DNA of 32,722 nt from Chloroflexota bacterium (GTDB lineage: Bacteria > Chloroflexota > Anaerolineae > Anaerolineales > Anaerolineaceae): NCBI GenBank assembly GCA_029265085.1, contig JAJUJY010000029.1, forward strand, positions 1 through 32,722. The letters are read 5' to 3'. The translations under genes were made by a program, and so were the position numbers. Every line of letters begins with the position of its first letter. Position 1 is the stretch's first letter. This document shows positions 1 to 9,045 of this stretch, in pieces. The notes beneath the pieces are model-generated. The model was not told the origin of the DNA. It made no database searches and worked only from the letters and a program-made list of their open reading frames with translations.

Positions 1-2298
1 CCAGGTGCGCGCGAGCTATCCAACCGCCCGTCCGAAGATGCACCAGTTCAAATTGCAGATTATCTTCGGCACAAACAAATCCTGCTCATTTTCGATAATA
101 TGGAACACCTTGTTGAGGCAGCCGGATTGCTTTCTTATCTTTTACAAGAAGCCCCGCTGATCAACATTGTGGTCACCTCGCGCGAACGCTTAAATTTGCC
201 AGAAGAATGGATCTTTGACGTCGGTGGTTTAAAAACCCCGGAAAACATTCATGACCCACAATTTGAACAATACAGCGCGGTGCGCTTGTTCTTACAGACC
301 GCTCAGCGAGTGCAGCCGCAATTTACATTAACCGAATTTGACAAAACGCCAATTTTACGGATTTGCCAACTGGTAGGCGGGCTGCCCCTGGGAATTGAAC
401 TGGCTGCAGCCTGGGTTCGTATGCTGCCGTGCCAGGATATTGCTGACGAAATCGAAAAAAATCTAGACTTTTTATCCACCCGCCAGCGCGGAGTTCCCGA
501 CCGGCATCGCAGCCTACGAGCGGCTTTCGATCATTCCTGGAACTTATTAACCGAAACCGAGCGGCGCATTTTTACCAAATTGACCGTGTTTCACGGAGGA
601 TTTAACAAAGAAGCCGCTGCACAGGTAGCAGGTGCGTCCTTATCCATGCTGACAACGCTGATGGACAAATCCCTGCTGCACCGCGATCCTTTTGGCCGGT
701 ACGAATTGCATGAATTATTAAAGCAATTTGGTGAACAGGAATTAATGCAATCCCCCAGCATTCTGGCTGAAACACGTTTGCTGCACAGCCTGTATTATCT
801 CAACCTGTTAAACGAACTTGCCAGCCAGGCTCAGGGAAAAAATCAAAAACAAGCGCGCTTATTCCTGAATATCGAATCGGATAATATTTTTGCCGCCTGG
901 AATAACATTCTCGATCAACACAACTGGCCAGAAATCTTTTTACACTCCGCCAATCTGTACTTTTTTTGCGATATTACCTCTCGTTACCAGCAAGGACTGG
1001 CCGCGGTTCAGGCTGCTTACGAAAAATTACAACCGATCCTGAAGGCCGGCGCAAATTCATTGGATGTCCAAAAAGTTGATGCATTATTCAATGGATTATT
1101 AAACAGCCTTTACCTCACCCTGGAAAAAGAAAAACAGGCCATCGAATACCAAAGCAGAGCATTTGAAATGATCTCTTCTTTGCCGCCAAGTTATGAAAAG
1201 GCAATTTTAATTCTGCTGGGTGCAAATGGTTTCCATGTACTCACCCGCGAACAGGTTTTGCTGGCTTCTGAAGAATCATTGGCTATTTTCCAACAAATAG
1301 GAAATCGCTGGATGGAAGCACTGGCTTTGCGCAATAGTGCCGAGTTCATCTATTATTCCGGCTTAGGAAACACAGCTGAAGCCTGGTCACTTCTAGACCA
1401 GAGCAAAGTAATTTTTGAAGAACTGGAAGACCAATGGATGCTTGGTGGGACCATTCTCACCCAGGCACACCTGGCAAACTGGCGCGGTGAATATGAAACT
1501 GCTCAAAATCTGTACCAGCATGCACTGGGTATTTATGTAGAAATGGAAAACCAGTGGCGCCTTTGCAACGTCCGGTTCAATTATGCGCTTACCCTGATCT
1601 CTTTAGGAGATTATGAGGCAGCCAAATCGATTTTCGCTGAAAATCTACCGTATGTTGAAGAAACAGGCCAACGCTCATTTCTGGCAGCTCATTTTGATTG
1701 TCTTGGTTACGCAGATTACCTTCTGAATCAATTCGATTCAGCCGAAAGCTATTACCAGCGCAGCTTAAATCTCTATTTCAATTTACAGGATTACGGCGGA
1801 ACGGTGATGGCTTATAACAACCTGGGCGATATTGCCCGTGCCCGCGGCGATTTCGTCAAAGCCAAAGAATTATATTTAGAAGCGCAAAAATATATTTACG
1901 GCAAAGTAACCAACTGGTGGGAAGCGATCACGCTCAAAAACCTGGGAAAAGTGGCATTAGAAACCGGTCAGTATGCAGAAAGTGAAAAACTCTTCCGAAA
2001 AGCCCTGGAAAATGCCATTTTGGTGGAGCGTATCCCGGATATCGTCGACATTTACACCTGGTGGGCCCGGCTTTTACACATTCGCGGGCAGGCTGAAGAG
2101 GCTGCTGCGATTTTAAACACAGTGGCACATCACACAGGGACGGCCAAGGATATCCTCAAAGAATCCAAAGCAGCCCTTGAAAAAGTCTTGTTAGATATTC
2201 CGGACGAGAAACGCTTGAAAATATTGGAAAACAATCAGGCTTTGGATCTCGCCGAAATTATGCCGCCTGAAAGCTTAAAACTAAAAGAAAAAAGATAA
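1..2298 (+). CDS. STAND (NB-ARC-like) ATPase with TPR repeats, N-terminus outside window
   Basis: The frame is open from the first base, so the gene starts upstream; 765 residues are visible. A Walker B/kinase-2 motif (LLIFDNMEHL, about residues 28-37), a sensor-like VVTSRE (57-62) and the GLPLGIELAAAW box (about 127-138) are the standard marks of the AfsR/MalT/NB-ARC class of STAND ATPases. A winged-helix-like stretch follows (about 165-230), and from about 300 to 720 the protein is a run of helical TPR-type repeats with paired Tyr/Ala/Gly positions. The P-loop and any N-terminal effector or DNA-binding domain lie outside the window, so whether it is a transcription regulator (LuxR/BTAD type) or another signal-dependent STAND switch cannot be decided. 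It is followed after 16 nt by an LRR gene, probably co-transcribed. Confidence 0.85.
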   Translation, partial: PGARELSNRPSEDAPVQIADYLRHKQILLIFDNMEHLVEAAGLLSYLLQEAPLINIVVTSRERLNLPEEWIFDVGGLKTPENIHDPQFEQYSAVRLFLQTAQRVQPQFTLTEFDKTPILRICQLVGGLPLGIELAAAWVRMLPCQDIADEIEKNLDFLSTRQRGVPDRHRSLRAAFDHSWNLLTETERRIFTKLTVFHGGFNKEAAAQVAGASLSMLTTLMDKSLLHRDPFGRYELHELLKQFGEQELMQSPSILAETRLLHSLYYLNLLNELASQAQGKNQKQARLFLNIESDNIFAAWNNILDQHNWPEIFLHSANLYFFCDITSRYQQGLAAVQAAYEKLQPILKAGANSLDVQKVDALFNGLLNSLYLTLEKEKQAIEYQSRAFEMISSLPPSYEKAILILLGANGFHVLTREQVLLASEESLAIFQQIGNRWMEALALRNSAEFIYYSGLGNTAEAWSLLDQSKVIFEELEDQWMLGGTILTQAHLANWRGEYETAQNLYQHALGIYVEMENQWRLCNVRFNYALTLISLGDYEAAKSIFAENLPYVEETGQRSFLAAHFDCLGYADYLLNQFDSAESYYQRSLNLYFNLQDYGGTVMAYNNLGDIARARGDFVKAKELYLEAQKYIYGKVTNWWEAITLKNLGKVALETGQYAESEKLFRKALENAILVERIPDIVDIYTWWARLLHIRGQAEEAAAILNTVAHHTGTAKDILKESKAALEKVLLDIPDEKRLKILENNQALDLAEIMPPESLKLKEKR

Positions 2299-2314
2299 AT
2301 CAAGGAGGTTCTTC

Positions 2315-2839
2315 TTGTCTGAAGATAGTGAAGTTAGTTTTTCCAGCCGATATCCCATTTCGGTATCAATCCGGCCAATCAACGAAACGGGTGCAGAATG
2401 GCAGCCTTTTGATGAAGGCCCCGGATATTTTTCGATTCCGGGAGGATATGAAGTTTGCGTACGAGTGAAATTAATTGACAATGCCATCCTTGCTGACCTG
2501 GTGAAAGAATTGCAGGAATGCCCGATCATCACCTGCTTGAATTTATCGGAAAACCGGAACATTACCAATTCCGGCATTCCCCACCTGGAGCGGCTTAAAA
2601 ACCTGACTCAGCTCAATCTCAGTTCTTGCAACCTCACCGATGAAGGATTAGCTCCCCTGGCAAAATTAAAGAAATTAACCCACTTAAATTTAAGTTATTG
2701 CAACCGGATCACTGAAATTGGTTTTAAACCCCTGAAAACGTTAACCCGCCTGACCTATCTGGATTTACAGGGCTGCGTGCGGATTAACCATGCCGGTATG
2801 AAAAAGATCGAACGGCGCGGTTTAACCATTCATAAATAA
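2315..2839 (+). CDS. Small leucine-rich-repeat protein
   Basis: 174 residues starting at TTG; the start is fixed by a perfect AAGGAGG at 2302-2308, six bases upstream. Residues 1-55 form a non-repeat N-terminal part. From about 60 to 172 there are four leucine-rich repeats of the cysteine-containing/RNI type (LxxLNLSxCxxLTDxGLxxL), for example at 97-120 and 121-146. There is no signal peptide or membrane segment, so it is probably cytoplasmic. Such LRR units are protein-binding scaffolds; no catalytic function is seen. The 16-nt gap to the STAND/TPR gene suggests translation from the same mRNA and perhaps a partner role. A strong terminator follows directly. Confidence 0.8.
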   Translation: MSEDSEVSFSSRYPISVSIRPINETGAEWQPFDEGPGYFSIPGGYEVCVRVKLIDNAILADLVKELQECPIITCLNLSENRNITNSGIPHLERLKNLTQLNLSSCNLTDEGLAPLAKLKKLTHLNLSYCNRITEIGFKPLKTLTRLTYLDLQGCVRINHAGMKKIERRGLTIHK

Positions 2840-2858
2840 GCAAAGCCAACTATTCAAT

Positions 2859-2896
2859 AAAAAATCTTTGGAGGATGAATTCCAAAGATTTTTTTA
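2859..2896. terminator. Bidirectional intrinsic terminator
   Basis: A 12-bp perfect stem (2861-2872 with 2881-2892, arms AAAATCTTTGGA/TCCAAAGATTTT) with an 8-nt loop is flanked by A-runs on the left and T-runs on the right. It can end transcription of the LRR gene on the plus strand and of the hydrolase gene on the minus strand, which converge here. Confidence 0.88.
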
Positions 2897-2903
2897 TTAC
2901 GAA

Positions 2904-3875
2904 TCAGGGAAGAACCATTTCCAGGTCTTGCAAGAGCATTTGCCGAAAATCCGCATCCTCCGGGCCGGTGCCGTCACCGATAAAAATTAAATGATCCGCT
3001 CCTTTCACAATTTGCAGCTGCACATTTTCACCCCCGGCTTTCTGCAAACGGTACGCATTCTCCACCGGAATTTGTGAATCAGCCGTGCCGTGAATTAATA
3101 TCACCGGCCTGGGGCTAATCATAGGAATATCATGTTCCGGTGAAGCCGCGGCAGGCCAGGCGCCATAAATTGTCAACATTCCCAACCTGGAAAACGGCCC
3201 AAATACGGTGATGATCCATTCCGGCGCACCCATTAAGCGCATCCCTTGAGAAATCATCCGGTCAATAGAAGAAAACGCACTCACACTGATCACTGCATCT
3301 ACGTCCGGCCGGATCGCCGCTGTGCGGATAGCTGCTGCGCCGCCCATTGAATAGCCCAACAAGATAACCGGGGCATCTTTAAGCTCCGGCTGGTTTTGAA
3401 TCCAGTCCAATGCAGCGGAAACGTCTCGCGGTTCTTCAAATGCAAGGCCAATGCGCTCTCCCCCGCTGCGCCCGTGCGCGCGCATGTCCAAATCCAGCAC
3501 CGCATACCCAGCCTCTCGCAAAAATCCGACCTGGGGCAGCAGACTGGAGGCGTTTAACCCATCCATTCCGTGCAGCAGCACAACCACTGCGCGCTGTGAA
3601 TTTTGTTCGGCAGGAATCCACCATGCTTTTAATTCAATTCCATCCGAACTGGTCAAGGAAATTGTTTCAGCTGGCAGCCCCAACTCCTCTGGAGTGAAGG
3701 CCACTTTCTCCACCCGGTGAGTAAACATATCTTTGACCATAAAGACAGAGCCTATATAAATTCCTACCAGCAAAAGTCCTAAAAAGCCCAACACCCAGAA
3801 TACAACTTTCCTGGTTCTTTTTGTTTTCGGTTTCAAAGTACCCTCTCTGTATAAATGGACAAATTTCACAGCCAT
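2904..3875 (-). CDS. Membrane-anchored alpha/beta hydrolase
   Basis: 323 residues. A basic N-terminus (KPKTKRTRK) precedes one membrane segment at about 24-47, so the enzyme is probably anchored with its domain outside the cytoplasm. The alpha/beta-hydrolase fold follows: oxyanion segment LLHGMDG (100-106), nucleophile elbow GYSMGG with Ser176, acid Asp266 in HGTADSQIP, and His295 in KGADH. This matches the family of serine peptidase/esterase-like hydrolases (S9/S15-related, Hydrolase_4). Substrate cannot be read from sequence. The ATG at 3875 has no clear Shine-Dalgarno. The gene stands alone, convergent to the LRR gene and divergent from the histidine kinase. Confidence 0.82.
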   Translation of the reverse strand: MAVKFVHLYREGTLKPKTKRTRKVVFWVLGFLGLLLVGIYIGSVFMVKDMFTHRVEKVAFTPEELGLPAETISLTSSDGIELKAWWIPAEQNSQRAVVVLLHGMDGLNASSLLPQVGFLREAGYAVLDLDMRAHGRSGGERIGLAFEEPRDVSAALDWIQNQPELKDAPVILLGYSMGGAAAIRTAAIRPDVDAVISVSAFSSIDRMISQGMRLMGAPEWIITVFGPFSRLGMLTIYGAWPAAASPEHDIPMISPRPVILIHGTADSQIPVENAYRLQKAGGENVQLQIVKGADHLIFIGDGTGPEDADFRQMLLQDLEMVLP

Positions 3876-3964
3876 ACATTTTACCGCGTTTGCCGTTTGA
3901 TTAAGAAAATATTCCCCCTGAAAAACCTGGTGTTTTCAATAAAATGATAAAATCAGAAAGAATA

Positions 3965-3983
3965 GTTGCAATATCGTTGCAAT
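3965..3983. promoter_or_regulatory. Tandem GTTGCAAT direct repeat, possible regulator site
   Basis: GTTGCAAT occurs at 3965-3972 and again at 3976-3983, an exact repeat with an 11-nt period in the gap between the divergent hydrolase and histidine-kinase genes. An 11-nt tandem period is how OmpR/PhoB-type response regulators bind. Its use as an operator is inference only. No convincing sigma70 promoter was found in the 191-nt gap. Confidence 0.35.
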
Positions 3984-4066
3984 GCGTCTTTTCCGAGATT
4001 TACCGTCCGCCTAAGAACTGCGTAAACCTCCATACTCACGATATATAGAGGTTCAAAAAAATTCCA

Positions 4067-7042
4067 TTGAATGAACAACTTGTTCCATTCATACTTGCTC
4101 TTCTGATTGCTATCGTTGCTTCGTTCGGGCTCGCTGTTTTTGCCCGGACCAAATCTTCCGTTCCTGGGGCATCGGCATTTGCGATGCTGTCAACTTCTGT
4201 TACTTTCTGGTCTTTCTTTTATCTATTAGAAATTATTGCAACTGGTTTATCGTTAAAATTTACCTGGTTTACTTTTAAGCAAATCGGTGCACTGACGTTA
4301 CCGATTGCCGTCTTATTGTTTACCCTGCAATATATTGGGTATGAACGCAAAAAGGTATGGCGGATTCTTTGGATTTTATATATCGAGCCGGTTATAGTGT
4401 TTATTTTATTGTTAACAAATTCTACCCACCAAAGCTATATACACGATGTTCACTTAACTATTTCAGGATCAATCATATTATTGGATTACAATCCTGGGCC
4501 AATCTACAGCTACAACAATTGGTTTGCCTTAGGGTGTGTCTTAACCAGCGGCATCCTGCTCCACCGCCATTATTGGGTATCAAACAAACTGCGCAGAAAA
4601 CAAATCATCATTCTTTTAGCAGGTATTACCATCCCATTAATTACCAGCATTTTAGAAAATTTTGATCTCTTTCCGCTTCCGCATGTAGATTCAACTTCTG
4701 TTTCCTTTGCAATCTCATTATTATTGTTAGCCTGGGGCATTTTTTATTTCCGGTTGCTAGATATGATCCCGATTGCCCGCGATCTGGTCATTCAATCGAT
4801 GGAGGATGCAGTAATTGTTATCGATGATTCCGGCATGATTATGGATTTGAACACCGGCGCGGAACATATATTTAATACAACCATTCATCAAGCCCTGGGA
4901 GACCCCTTATCACGATTTTTCCCTTATTGGAAAACGTTACAGGCCGAATGGGGCATGCGAAAAACCTACCGCAGCGAGGTTACACTCCCATTCGATGGCC
5001 GCCAACAGATTTTTGAACTCAGCTCACAACCGATTAAGCGCCCGATCAGTTCCAAAGGGGGGCAGGTACTGACCTTACATAAGATCACTGAACGCAAACT
5101 ATTGGAAGAAAAATTAACCACCGCAAAAGAAACCGCTGAATCTGCCACACGGGCAAAAACCCAGTTTCTGGCGAACATGAGCCATGAAATTCGCACGCCG
5201 CTCAATGCCGTGATTGGAATGACCAACCTGTTATTAAATACACCTTTAACCCCTGAACAATTAGATTATGTTCAAACCATTCGCACCAGCGGCGACAGCC
5301 TCTTATCCATCACCAACAGCGTTTTAGATTTATCAAAAATCGAGGCTGGCAGATTAGAAATCGAACGCCACCCCTTTAATTTACGGGATTGCATTGAAGA
5401 AGCCCTGGATATAGTCACGCCATCTGCCCATTTTAAAGGTCTTAACCTCAACTATTTTGTAGATGAAGACATTCCCCCAGTCATCCTGGGAGACGTAGTT
5501 CGGTTAAGACAGGTTATTGTCAATTTACTTTTCAACGCGGTCAAGTTTACAGATCAAGGCGACATCATCGTCCAGGCGAATGGAGAACAATATCAAGACA
5601 AAACCTACAAAATCCATTTCAGCGTTGAAGATACCGGCGTTGGGATGGCCGAAGAAAAACTTGCCCACCTGTTTGAATCCTTTTATCAAGGGGAACCTTC
5701 CATCTCCCGCCGTTATGGTGGAACCGGCCTGGGATTAAATATCTCCAAACGATTTGTAGAAATGATGGGCGGTGAAATCTGGGCGGAAAGTCAACTCAAC
5801 CACGGCTCAATTTTCCATTTCACCATTCTTACAGAAGCCGCACAGGAAGTACAGTCAGCCGATTCAAAACTGATGCCAAATGAATTGGCTGGGAAAAAAG
5901 TACTCATCGTTGACCACACCCCTTCAAACTGCTATATCCTGGAAAGAATTTGTTCAGCCTGGGGCATTGAGACCATCACCAAATCCACGGGATCAGCTGC
6001 AATTGAGTTTCTGCTTGAGAACATAGTGGATTTAATCATCACTGACGCTCAATTACCCGATATGAGTGGAAAAGAGCTAGGTCACAAGGTTCGCTCCGTG
6101 GCTGCAAACCACAAAATTCCAATGATTTTCCTCAGCGCCATCGGCGGGAAACCTGAAAACAATCTTTCCCCTCTGGATGCGTGCGTCAACAAACCGGTGA
6201 AACCATCTCAGCTTTTTGATGCACTCCAGCGGTTGTTAATGCCTTCCGAATTACATGGATCGAAAGAATACAGTGTTCCCGAAATGGATCCCACAATGGG
6301 GCAGCGCTATCCCCTGGATATTTTGGTGGTTGAAGATAATCCAGTAAACCAAAAAGTGATCCAGCTCCTATTAAGCCGTTTTGGATACGATGCCAGTCTG
6401 GCCAACAACGGCAAAGAAGCCATCCAGATCTTACGAAACCAAAAAGTTGACTTAATTTTTATGGATATGCAAATGCCGGATATGGACGGATTAACTGCAA
6501 CGCGCACCATTCGCAAAGAGTTCTCAACCCTTCCGGTTAAAATAGCTGCCATGACAGCTTATGCCTTCCAGGAAGACATTAACGCCTGTTTTGCTGCAGG
6601 CATGGACGAATTTATCAGCAAACCCATTCAAATCGATCATCTAACGCATTTATTAAAAAAAGTGGCAGCCCAAAAAGAAGGGCAACACACTGCGGATTCT
6701 GTACCTTTCAGCTCAGAACGAATCCAAAAATTAATTGGCAAACCAGATGAAGAGGGACTGGAAATTATCCGCCTTTTTATTCAAGATACCCGGGCGAATC
6801 TGGATATATTGGTTGAATCAGCTTCCCTAAACAACCTTGCGCGGGTGAACGAGATAGCCCATTCTTTAAAATCGAGCAGCGGATTCTTGGGAGCAAACTC
6901 CTTATCCAATGTATTTCTCAAAATAGAACGGGATGCACGCCAGGGTATCTCACCCACCCCGGAAACATTGGAAAATATCAAACAACAATTTGAGTCGGTT
7001 ACCCAGGAGCTAAAAACCACCTTTCAGCTCGCAGAGGATTAA
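4067..7042 (+). CDS. Hybrid sensor histidine kinase (7TM-PAS-HisKA-HATPase-REC-REC-HPt)
   Basis: 991 residues from TTG. About seven membrane helices fill residues 5-230 (histidine-kinase 7TM sensor type). A PAS-like domain follows (about 240-345), then HisKA with phospho-acceptor His373 (SHEIRTPLN), and HATPase_c with N box N490, G1 DTGVGM (522-527) and G2 GGTGLGL (551-557). Receiver 1 (610-725) has Asp660, but its acidic pair reads VDHTPS, with His617 replacing one acidic residue. Receiver 2 (750-866) is complete: EDN, Asp800, Lys852. The HPt domain carries His932 (AHSLKSSSG). This is a full internal phosphorelay with no DNA-binding output; the partner regulator is not in the window. The nearest Shine-Dalgarno-like sequence (AGAGGT, 4047-4052) is rather far from the TTG, so the exact start is uncertain. 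Confidence 0.92.
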   Translation: MNEQLVPFILALLIAIVASFGLAVFARTKSSVPGASAFAMLSTSVTFWSFFYLLEIIATGLSLKFTWFTFKQIGALTLPIAVLLFTLQYIGYERKKVWRILWILYIEPVIVFILLLTNSTHQSYIHDVHLTISGSIILLDYNPGPIYSYNNWFALGCVLTSGILLHRHYWVSNKLRRKQIIILLAGITIPLITSILENFDLFPLPHVDSTSVSFAISLLLLAWGIFYFRLLDMIPIARDLVIQSMEDAVIVIDDSGMIMDLNTGAEHIFNTTIHQALGDPLSRFFPYWKTLQAEWGMRKTYRSEVTLPFDGRQQIFELSSQPIKRPISSKGGQVLTLHKITERKLLEEKLTTAKETAESATRAKTQFLANMSHEIRTPLNAVIGMTNLLLNTPLTPEQLDYVQTIRTSGDSLLSITNSVLDLSKIEAGRLEIERHPFNLRDCIEEALDIVTPSAHFKGLNLNYFVDEDIPPVILGDVVRLRQVIVNLLFNAVKFTDQGDIIVQANGEQYQDKTYKIHFSVEDTGVGMAEEKLAHLFESFYQGEPSISRRYGGTGLGLNISKRFVEMMGGEIWAESQLNHGSIFHFTILTEAAQEVQSADSKLMPNELAGKKVLIVDHTPSNCYILERICSAWGIETITKSTGSAAIEFLLENIVDLIITDAQLPDMSGKELGHKVRSVAANHKIPMIFLSAIGGKPENNLSPLDACVNKPVKPSQLFDALQRLLMPSELHGSKEYSVPEMDPTMGQRYPLDILVVEDNPVNQKVIQLLLSRFGYDASLANNGKEAIQILRNQKVDLIFMDMQMPDMDGLTATRTIRKEFSTLPVKIAAMTAYAFQEDINACFAAGMDEFISKPIQIDHLTHLLKKVAAQKEGQHTADSVPFSSERIQKLIGKPDEEGLEIIRLFIQDTRANLDILVESASLNNLARVNEIAHSLKSSSGFLGANSLSNVFLKIERDARQGISPTPETLENIKQQFESVTQELKTTFQLAED

Positions 7043-7162
7043 GGCAGCCTGGCTGAATCGCCAGGGAACAGGCTTACTGGAACAGCGCAATTTGCACAGT
7101 CCAGGCAACGGGTTTACAATCAAGGCGGTAAAGCCAGGACATTTCACGCATCAATTTCCCTG

Positions 7163-7191
7163 GTGACATAAAACGCATTTTGGATTAGAAT
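7163..7191 (+). promoter_or_regulatory. Sigma70-like promoter of the LCP gene
   Basis: GTGACA (7163-7168), a 17-nt spacer and TAGAAT (7186-7191), each 5/6 to consensus, about 28 nt upstream of the LCP start. The preceding intergenic stretch also contains a small 6-bp stem-loop (7048-7065) directly after the kinase stop, with no T-run. Confidence 0.65.
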
Positions 7192-7219
7192 CGACGGCCG
7201 AAAGGCAAGGAACGAAGAA

Positions 7220-8164
7220 TTGAACCAAAACTGGAATCAAACCCCACCGGTCGATCCGCTGGCCGATACACAGCCAACCCGGATTGCCGAAAATTTAGCC
7301 CATTACCAGCCCATTAAGGTTGAAAAAATACCGCAAGAAAAAAAGCGAAAGCCGCTTGGCTGCGGCTGTCTCATTCCAATCGTACTCGTTTTAGGGATCA
7401 TATTGGTGTATTTGCTGGCCCCGCTGCGCACCAATATCTTAATCTTAGGGATTGACCGCACACCGGATGGTTCTGCTGTTGGCCGGAGTGACACCAATAT
7501 TTTGGTCAGCGTCATTCCGCTTAAGCCTACGGTAAACATGCTTTCCATCCCTCGCGATTTATGGGTCAGCATTCCCGATGCCGGCGAAAACCGGATTAAT
7601 ACCGCCCATTTCTTTGCTGAGGCCAACCAGGCTGGGTCAGGCCCCTATGCTGCCATGCAGACCGTTCGCCAAAATTTTGGGTTAACCCTGCGGTACTTTG
7701 TACGGGTACGCTTTGATGGATTTACCAACATTGTGGACGCAATGGGCGGCATCAAAGTTAATTTACCGAACGATATGGCCGGTTATTCTGCTGGGAGCCA
7801 TACGCTGAACGGACAGGAAGCCCTGGCCTTTGCCCGCAACCGCTCTGGCACCGATGACTTTTACCGCATGGCACAGGGTCAATTGCTGCTCAAATCCGCC
7901 ATGCAGCAAATGCTTAATCCGTTATCCTGGCCGCGCATTCCAGCCGTTATGCAAGCTGTGATGCAATCAGTTGATACAAACCTGCCCATCTGGCACTGGC
8001 CGCGGATCGGATTTGCCCTCTTACGCGCTGGTCCAGGCGGCATAGATAATCGCACCCTCACCCGCGAGATGGTCACACCCTGGACGACAGACGGCGGCGC
8101 AAATGTACTGCTGCCGAATTGGGATGCCATTAATCCCGTCTTGATGGAAATGTTTGGAGAATAA
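7220..8164 (+). CDS. LCP (LytR-CpsA-Psr) family cell-envelope glycopolymer ligase
   Basis: 314 residues from TTG, with AAGGAA just upstream. A cytoplasmic Pro/Lys-rich tail (1-47) leads into one membrane helix (about 48-68). The LCP domain follows at about 70-235: TNILILGIDR (71-80), RSDTN (89-93), SIPRD (109-113) and the late FARNRSGTDDFYRMAQGQ block (204-221), which hold the Arg/Asp residues that bind the polyprenyl-pyrophosphate head group. LCP enzymes transfer undecaprenyl-linked glycopolymers to peptidoglycan or other envelope acceptors outside the membrane. The polymer here is unknown. It has its own promoter and a bidirectional terminator behind it. Confidence 0.92.
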   Translation: MNQNWNQTPPVDPLADTQPTRIAENLAHYQPIKVEKIPQEKKRKPLGCGCLIPIVLVLGIILVYLLAPLRTNILILGIDRTPDGSAVGRSDTNILVSVIPLKPTVNMLSIPRDLWVSIPDAGENRINTAHFFAEANQAGSGPYAAMQTVRQNFGLTLRYFVRVRFDGFTNIVDAMGGIKVNLPNDMAGYSAGSHTLNGQEALAFARNRSGTDDFYRMAQGQLLLKSAMQQMLNPLSWPRIPAVMQAVMQSVDTNLPIWHWPRIGFALLRAGPGGIDNRTLTREMVTPWTTDGGANVLLPNWDAINPVLMEMFGE

Positions 8165-8167
8165 GAA

Positions 8168-8204
8168 AACTCCCCGGTGTATCAAAGCCGGGGAGTTGAT
8201 TTTT
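8168..8204. terminator. Bidirectional intrinsic terminator
   Basis: Ten-bp perfect stem AACTCCCCGG/CCGGGGAGTT (8168-8177 with 8188-8197) followed by GATTTTT on plus; an A-rich flank serves the minus strand. It separates the convergent LCP and PIG-L genes; the PIG-L stop codon overlaps its T-run. Confidence 0.9.
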
Positions 8205-8958
8205 AGCTTAATTCATCTTCTTTTCGTTTTTGCCAATCCTCATCACTGACCAGGGTGACCACGCGGAAAACTTCTGCATACTGCATTTCTTTTCCTTTTG
8301 CAGGTTCAGCCGCCCACTTGCGGATTAACTCTTCCGGGTCCCAGCCATTCATCTGGCTTTTGTGTGCCCGCAGTGCATTAATTTTAAGCTCAATCGTCTC
8401 ATCGATATTGACGTACAGGTTGCCTTCCCCCCAGGATGTGACATACACCTTACGCGGTTTATGTGCTTTCAGCCCTTCCACTTCGAATTCCTCAAACAGA
8501 TTTGGCTGCCCGGCTGCCGGAAAGGTGGCATCTAAAGCAGCCTGAGCGGCAGCCCGGTGGTCAGGGTGATTGATGTAATCATCTCCTGCCCAAACAACAG
8601 TAGGATCACCGGTTACAATCACTTCCGGGCGAAAACGGCGAATCTCGCGCACCAATTTTTTGCGCAAAGCCATCGTTGGTTCCAGCATCCCATCAGGTTC
8701 CCTTAAATAGATCACCTCAGCCGCCCCGGCAATCCGCGCTGCTTCACTCTGTTCCGCTTCACGGATTTGAGCCGCCCGCTCTTTGGTCATGCCCGGCTCG
8801 GCAATTCCCACTTCACCGCTGGTGCACAAAACATACGAGACTTTTGAGCCTGCCTTTGCCCAACGCGCCAGGGTTCCGGCGCAGCCAAATTCAATATCAT
8901 CCGGGTGAGCCACAATGACCATTACCCGTTCCGGAATATAAAATGTACCGTTATTCAT
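8203..8958 (-). CDS. PIG-L family Zn-dependent N-deacetylase
   Basis: 251 residues. The N-terminal motif [12 protein letters not shown] (17-28) and NHPDHRAA (130-137) supply the zinc ligands His18, Asp21 and His134 typical of the GlcNAc-PI/mycothiol/bacillithiol deacetylase family (PF02585). These enzymes remove N-acetyl groups from GlcNAc-type or small-thiol conjugates. The cognate substrate cannot be told from sequence. The start is supported by GGAAGAGGTG upstream. It has its own sigma70-like promoter with repeated TGATTG/CAATCA hexamers around the start site, so it is probably regulated separately from the upstream UbiB gene. Confidence 0.9.
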   Translation of the reverse strand: MNNGTFYIPERVMVIVAHPDDIEFGCAGTLARWAKAGSKVSYVLCTSGEVGIAEPGMTKERAAQIREAEQSEAARIAGAAEVIYLREPDGMLEPTMALRKKLVREIRRFRPEVIVTGDPTVVWAGDDYINHPDHRAAAQAALDATFPAAGQPNLFEEFEVEGLKAHKPRKVYVTSWGEGNLYVNIDETIELKINALRAHKSQMNGWDPEELIRKWAAEPAKGKEMQYAEVFRVVTLVSDEDWQKRKEDELS

Positions 8959-8971
8959 AAGACACCTCTTC

Positions 8972-8994
8972 CAATCAAATGATTGCGTTGATTG
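8972..8994. promoter_or_regulatory. CAATCA/TGATTG repeats near PIG-L start site, possible operator
   Basis: CAATCA (8972-8977) and TGATTG (8980-8985) form a palindrome with a 2-nt centre, and a third copy TGATTG lies at 8989-8994, overlapping the -10 element. The position at and just after the transcription start would suit a repressor. No binding protein is identified. Confidence 0.35.
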
Positions 8995-9020
8995 TACTCT
9001 GTGTAGAATACAATGTTCAA
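8991..9020 (-). promoter_or_regulatory. Sigma70-like promoter of PIG-L gene
   Basis: Read on minus: TTGAAC (9015-9020), 18-nt spacer, TACAAT (8991-8996). It lies in the 87-nt gap between the UbiB stop and the PIG-L start. Confidence 0.6.
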
Positions 9021-9045
9021 ATTTATCCGCAGACCCAGCAGAGGC

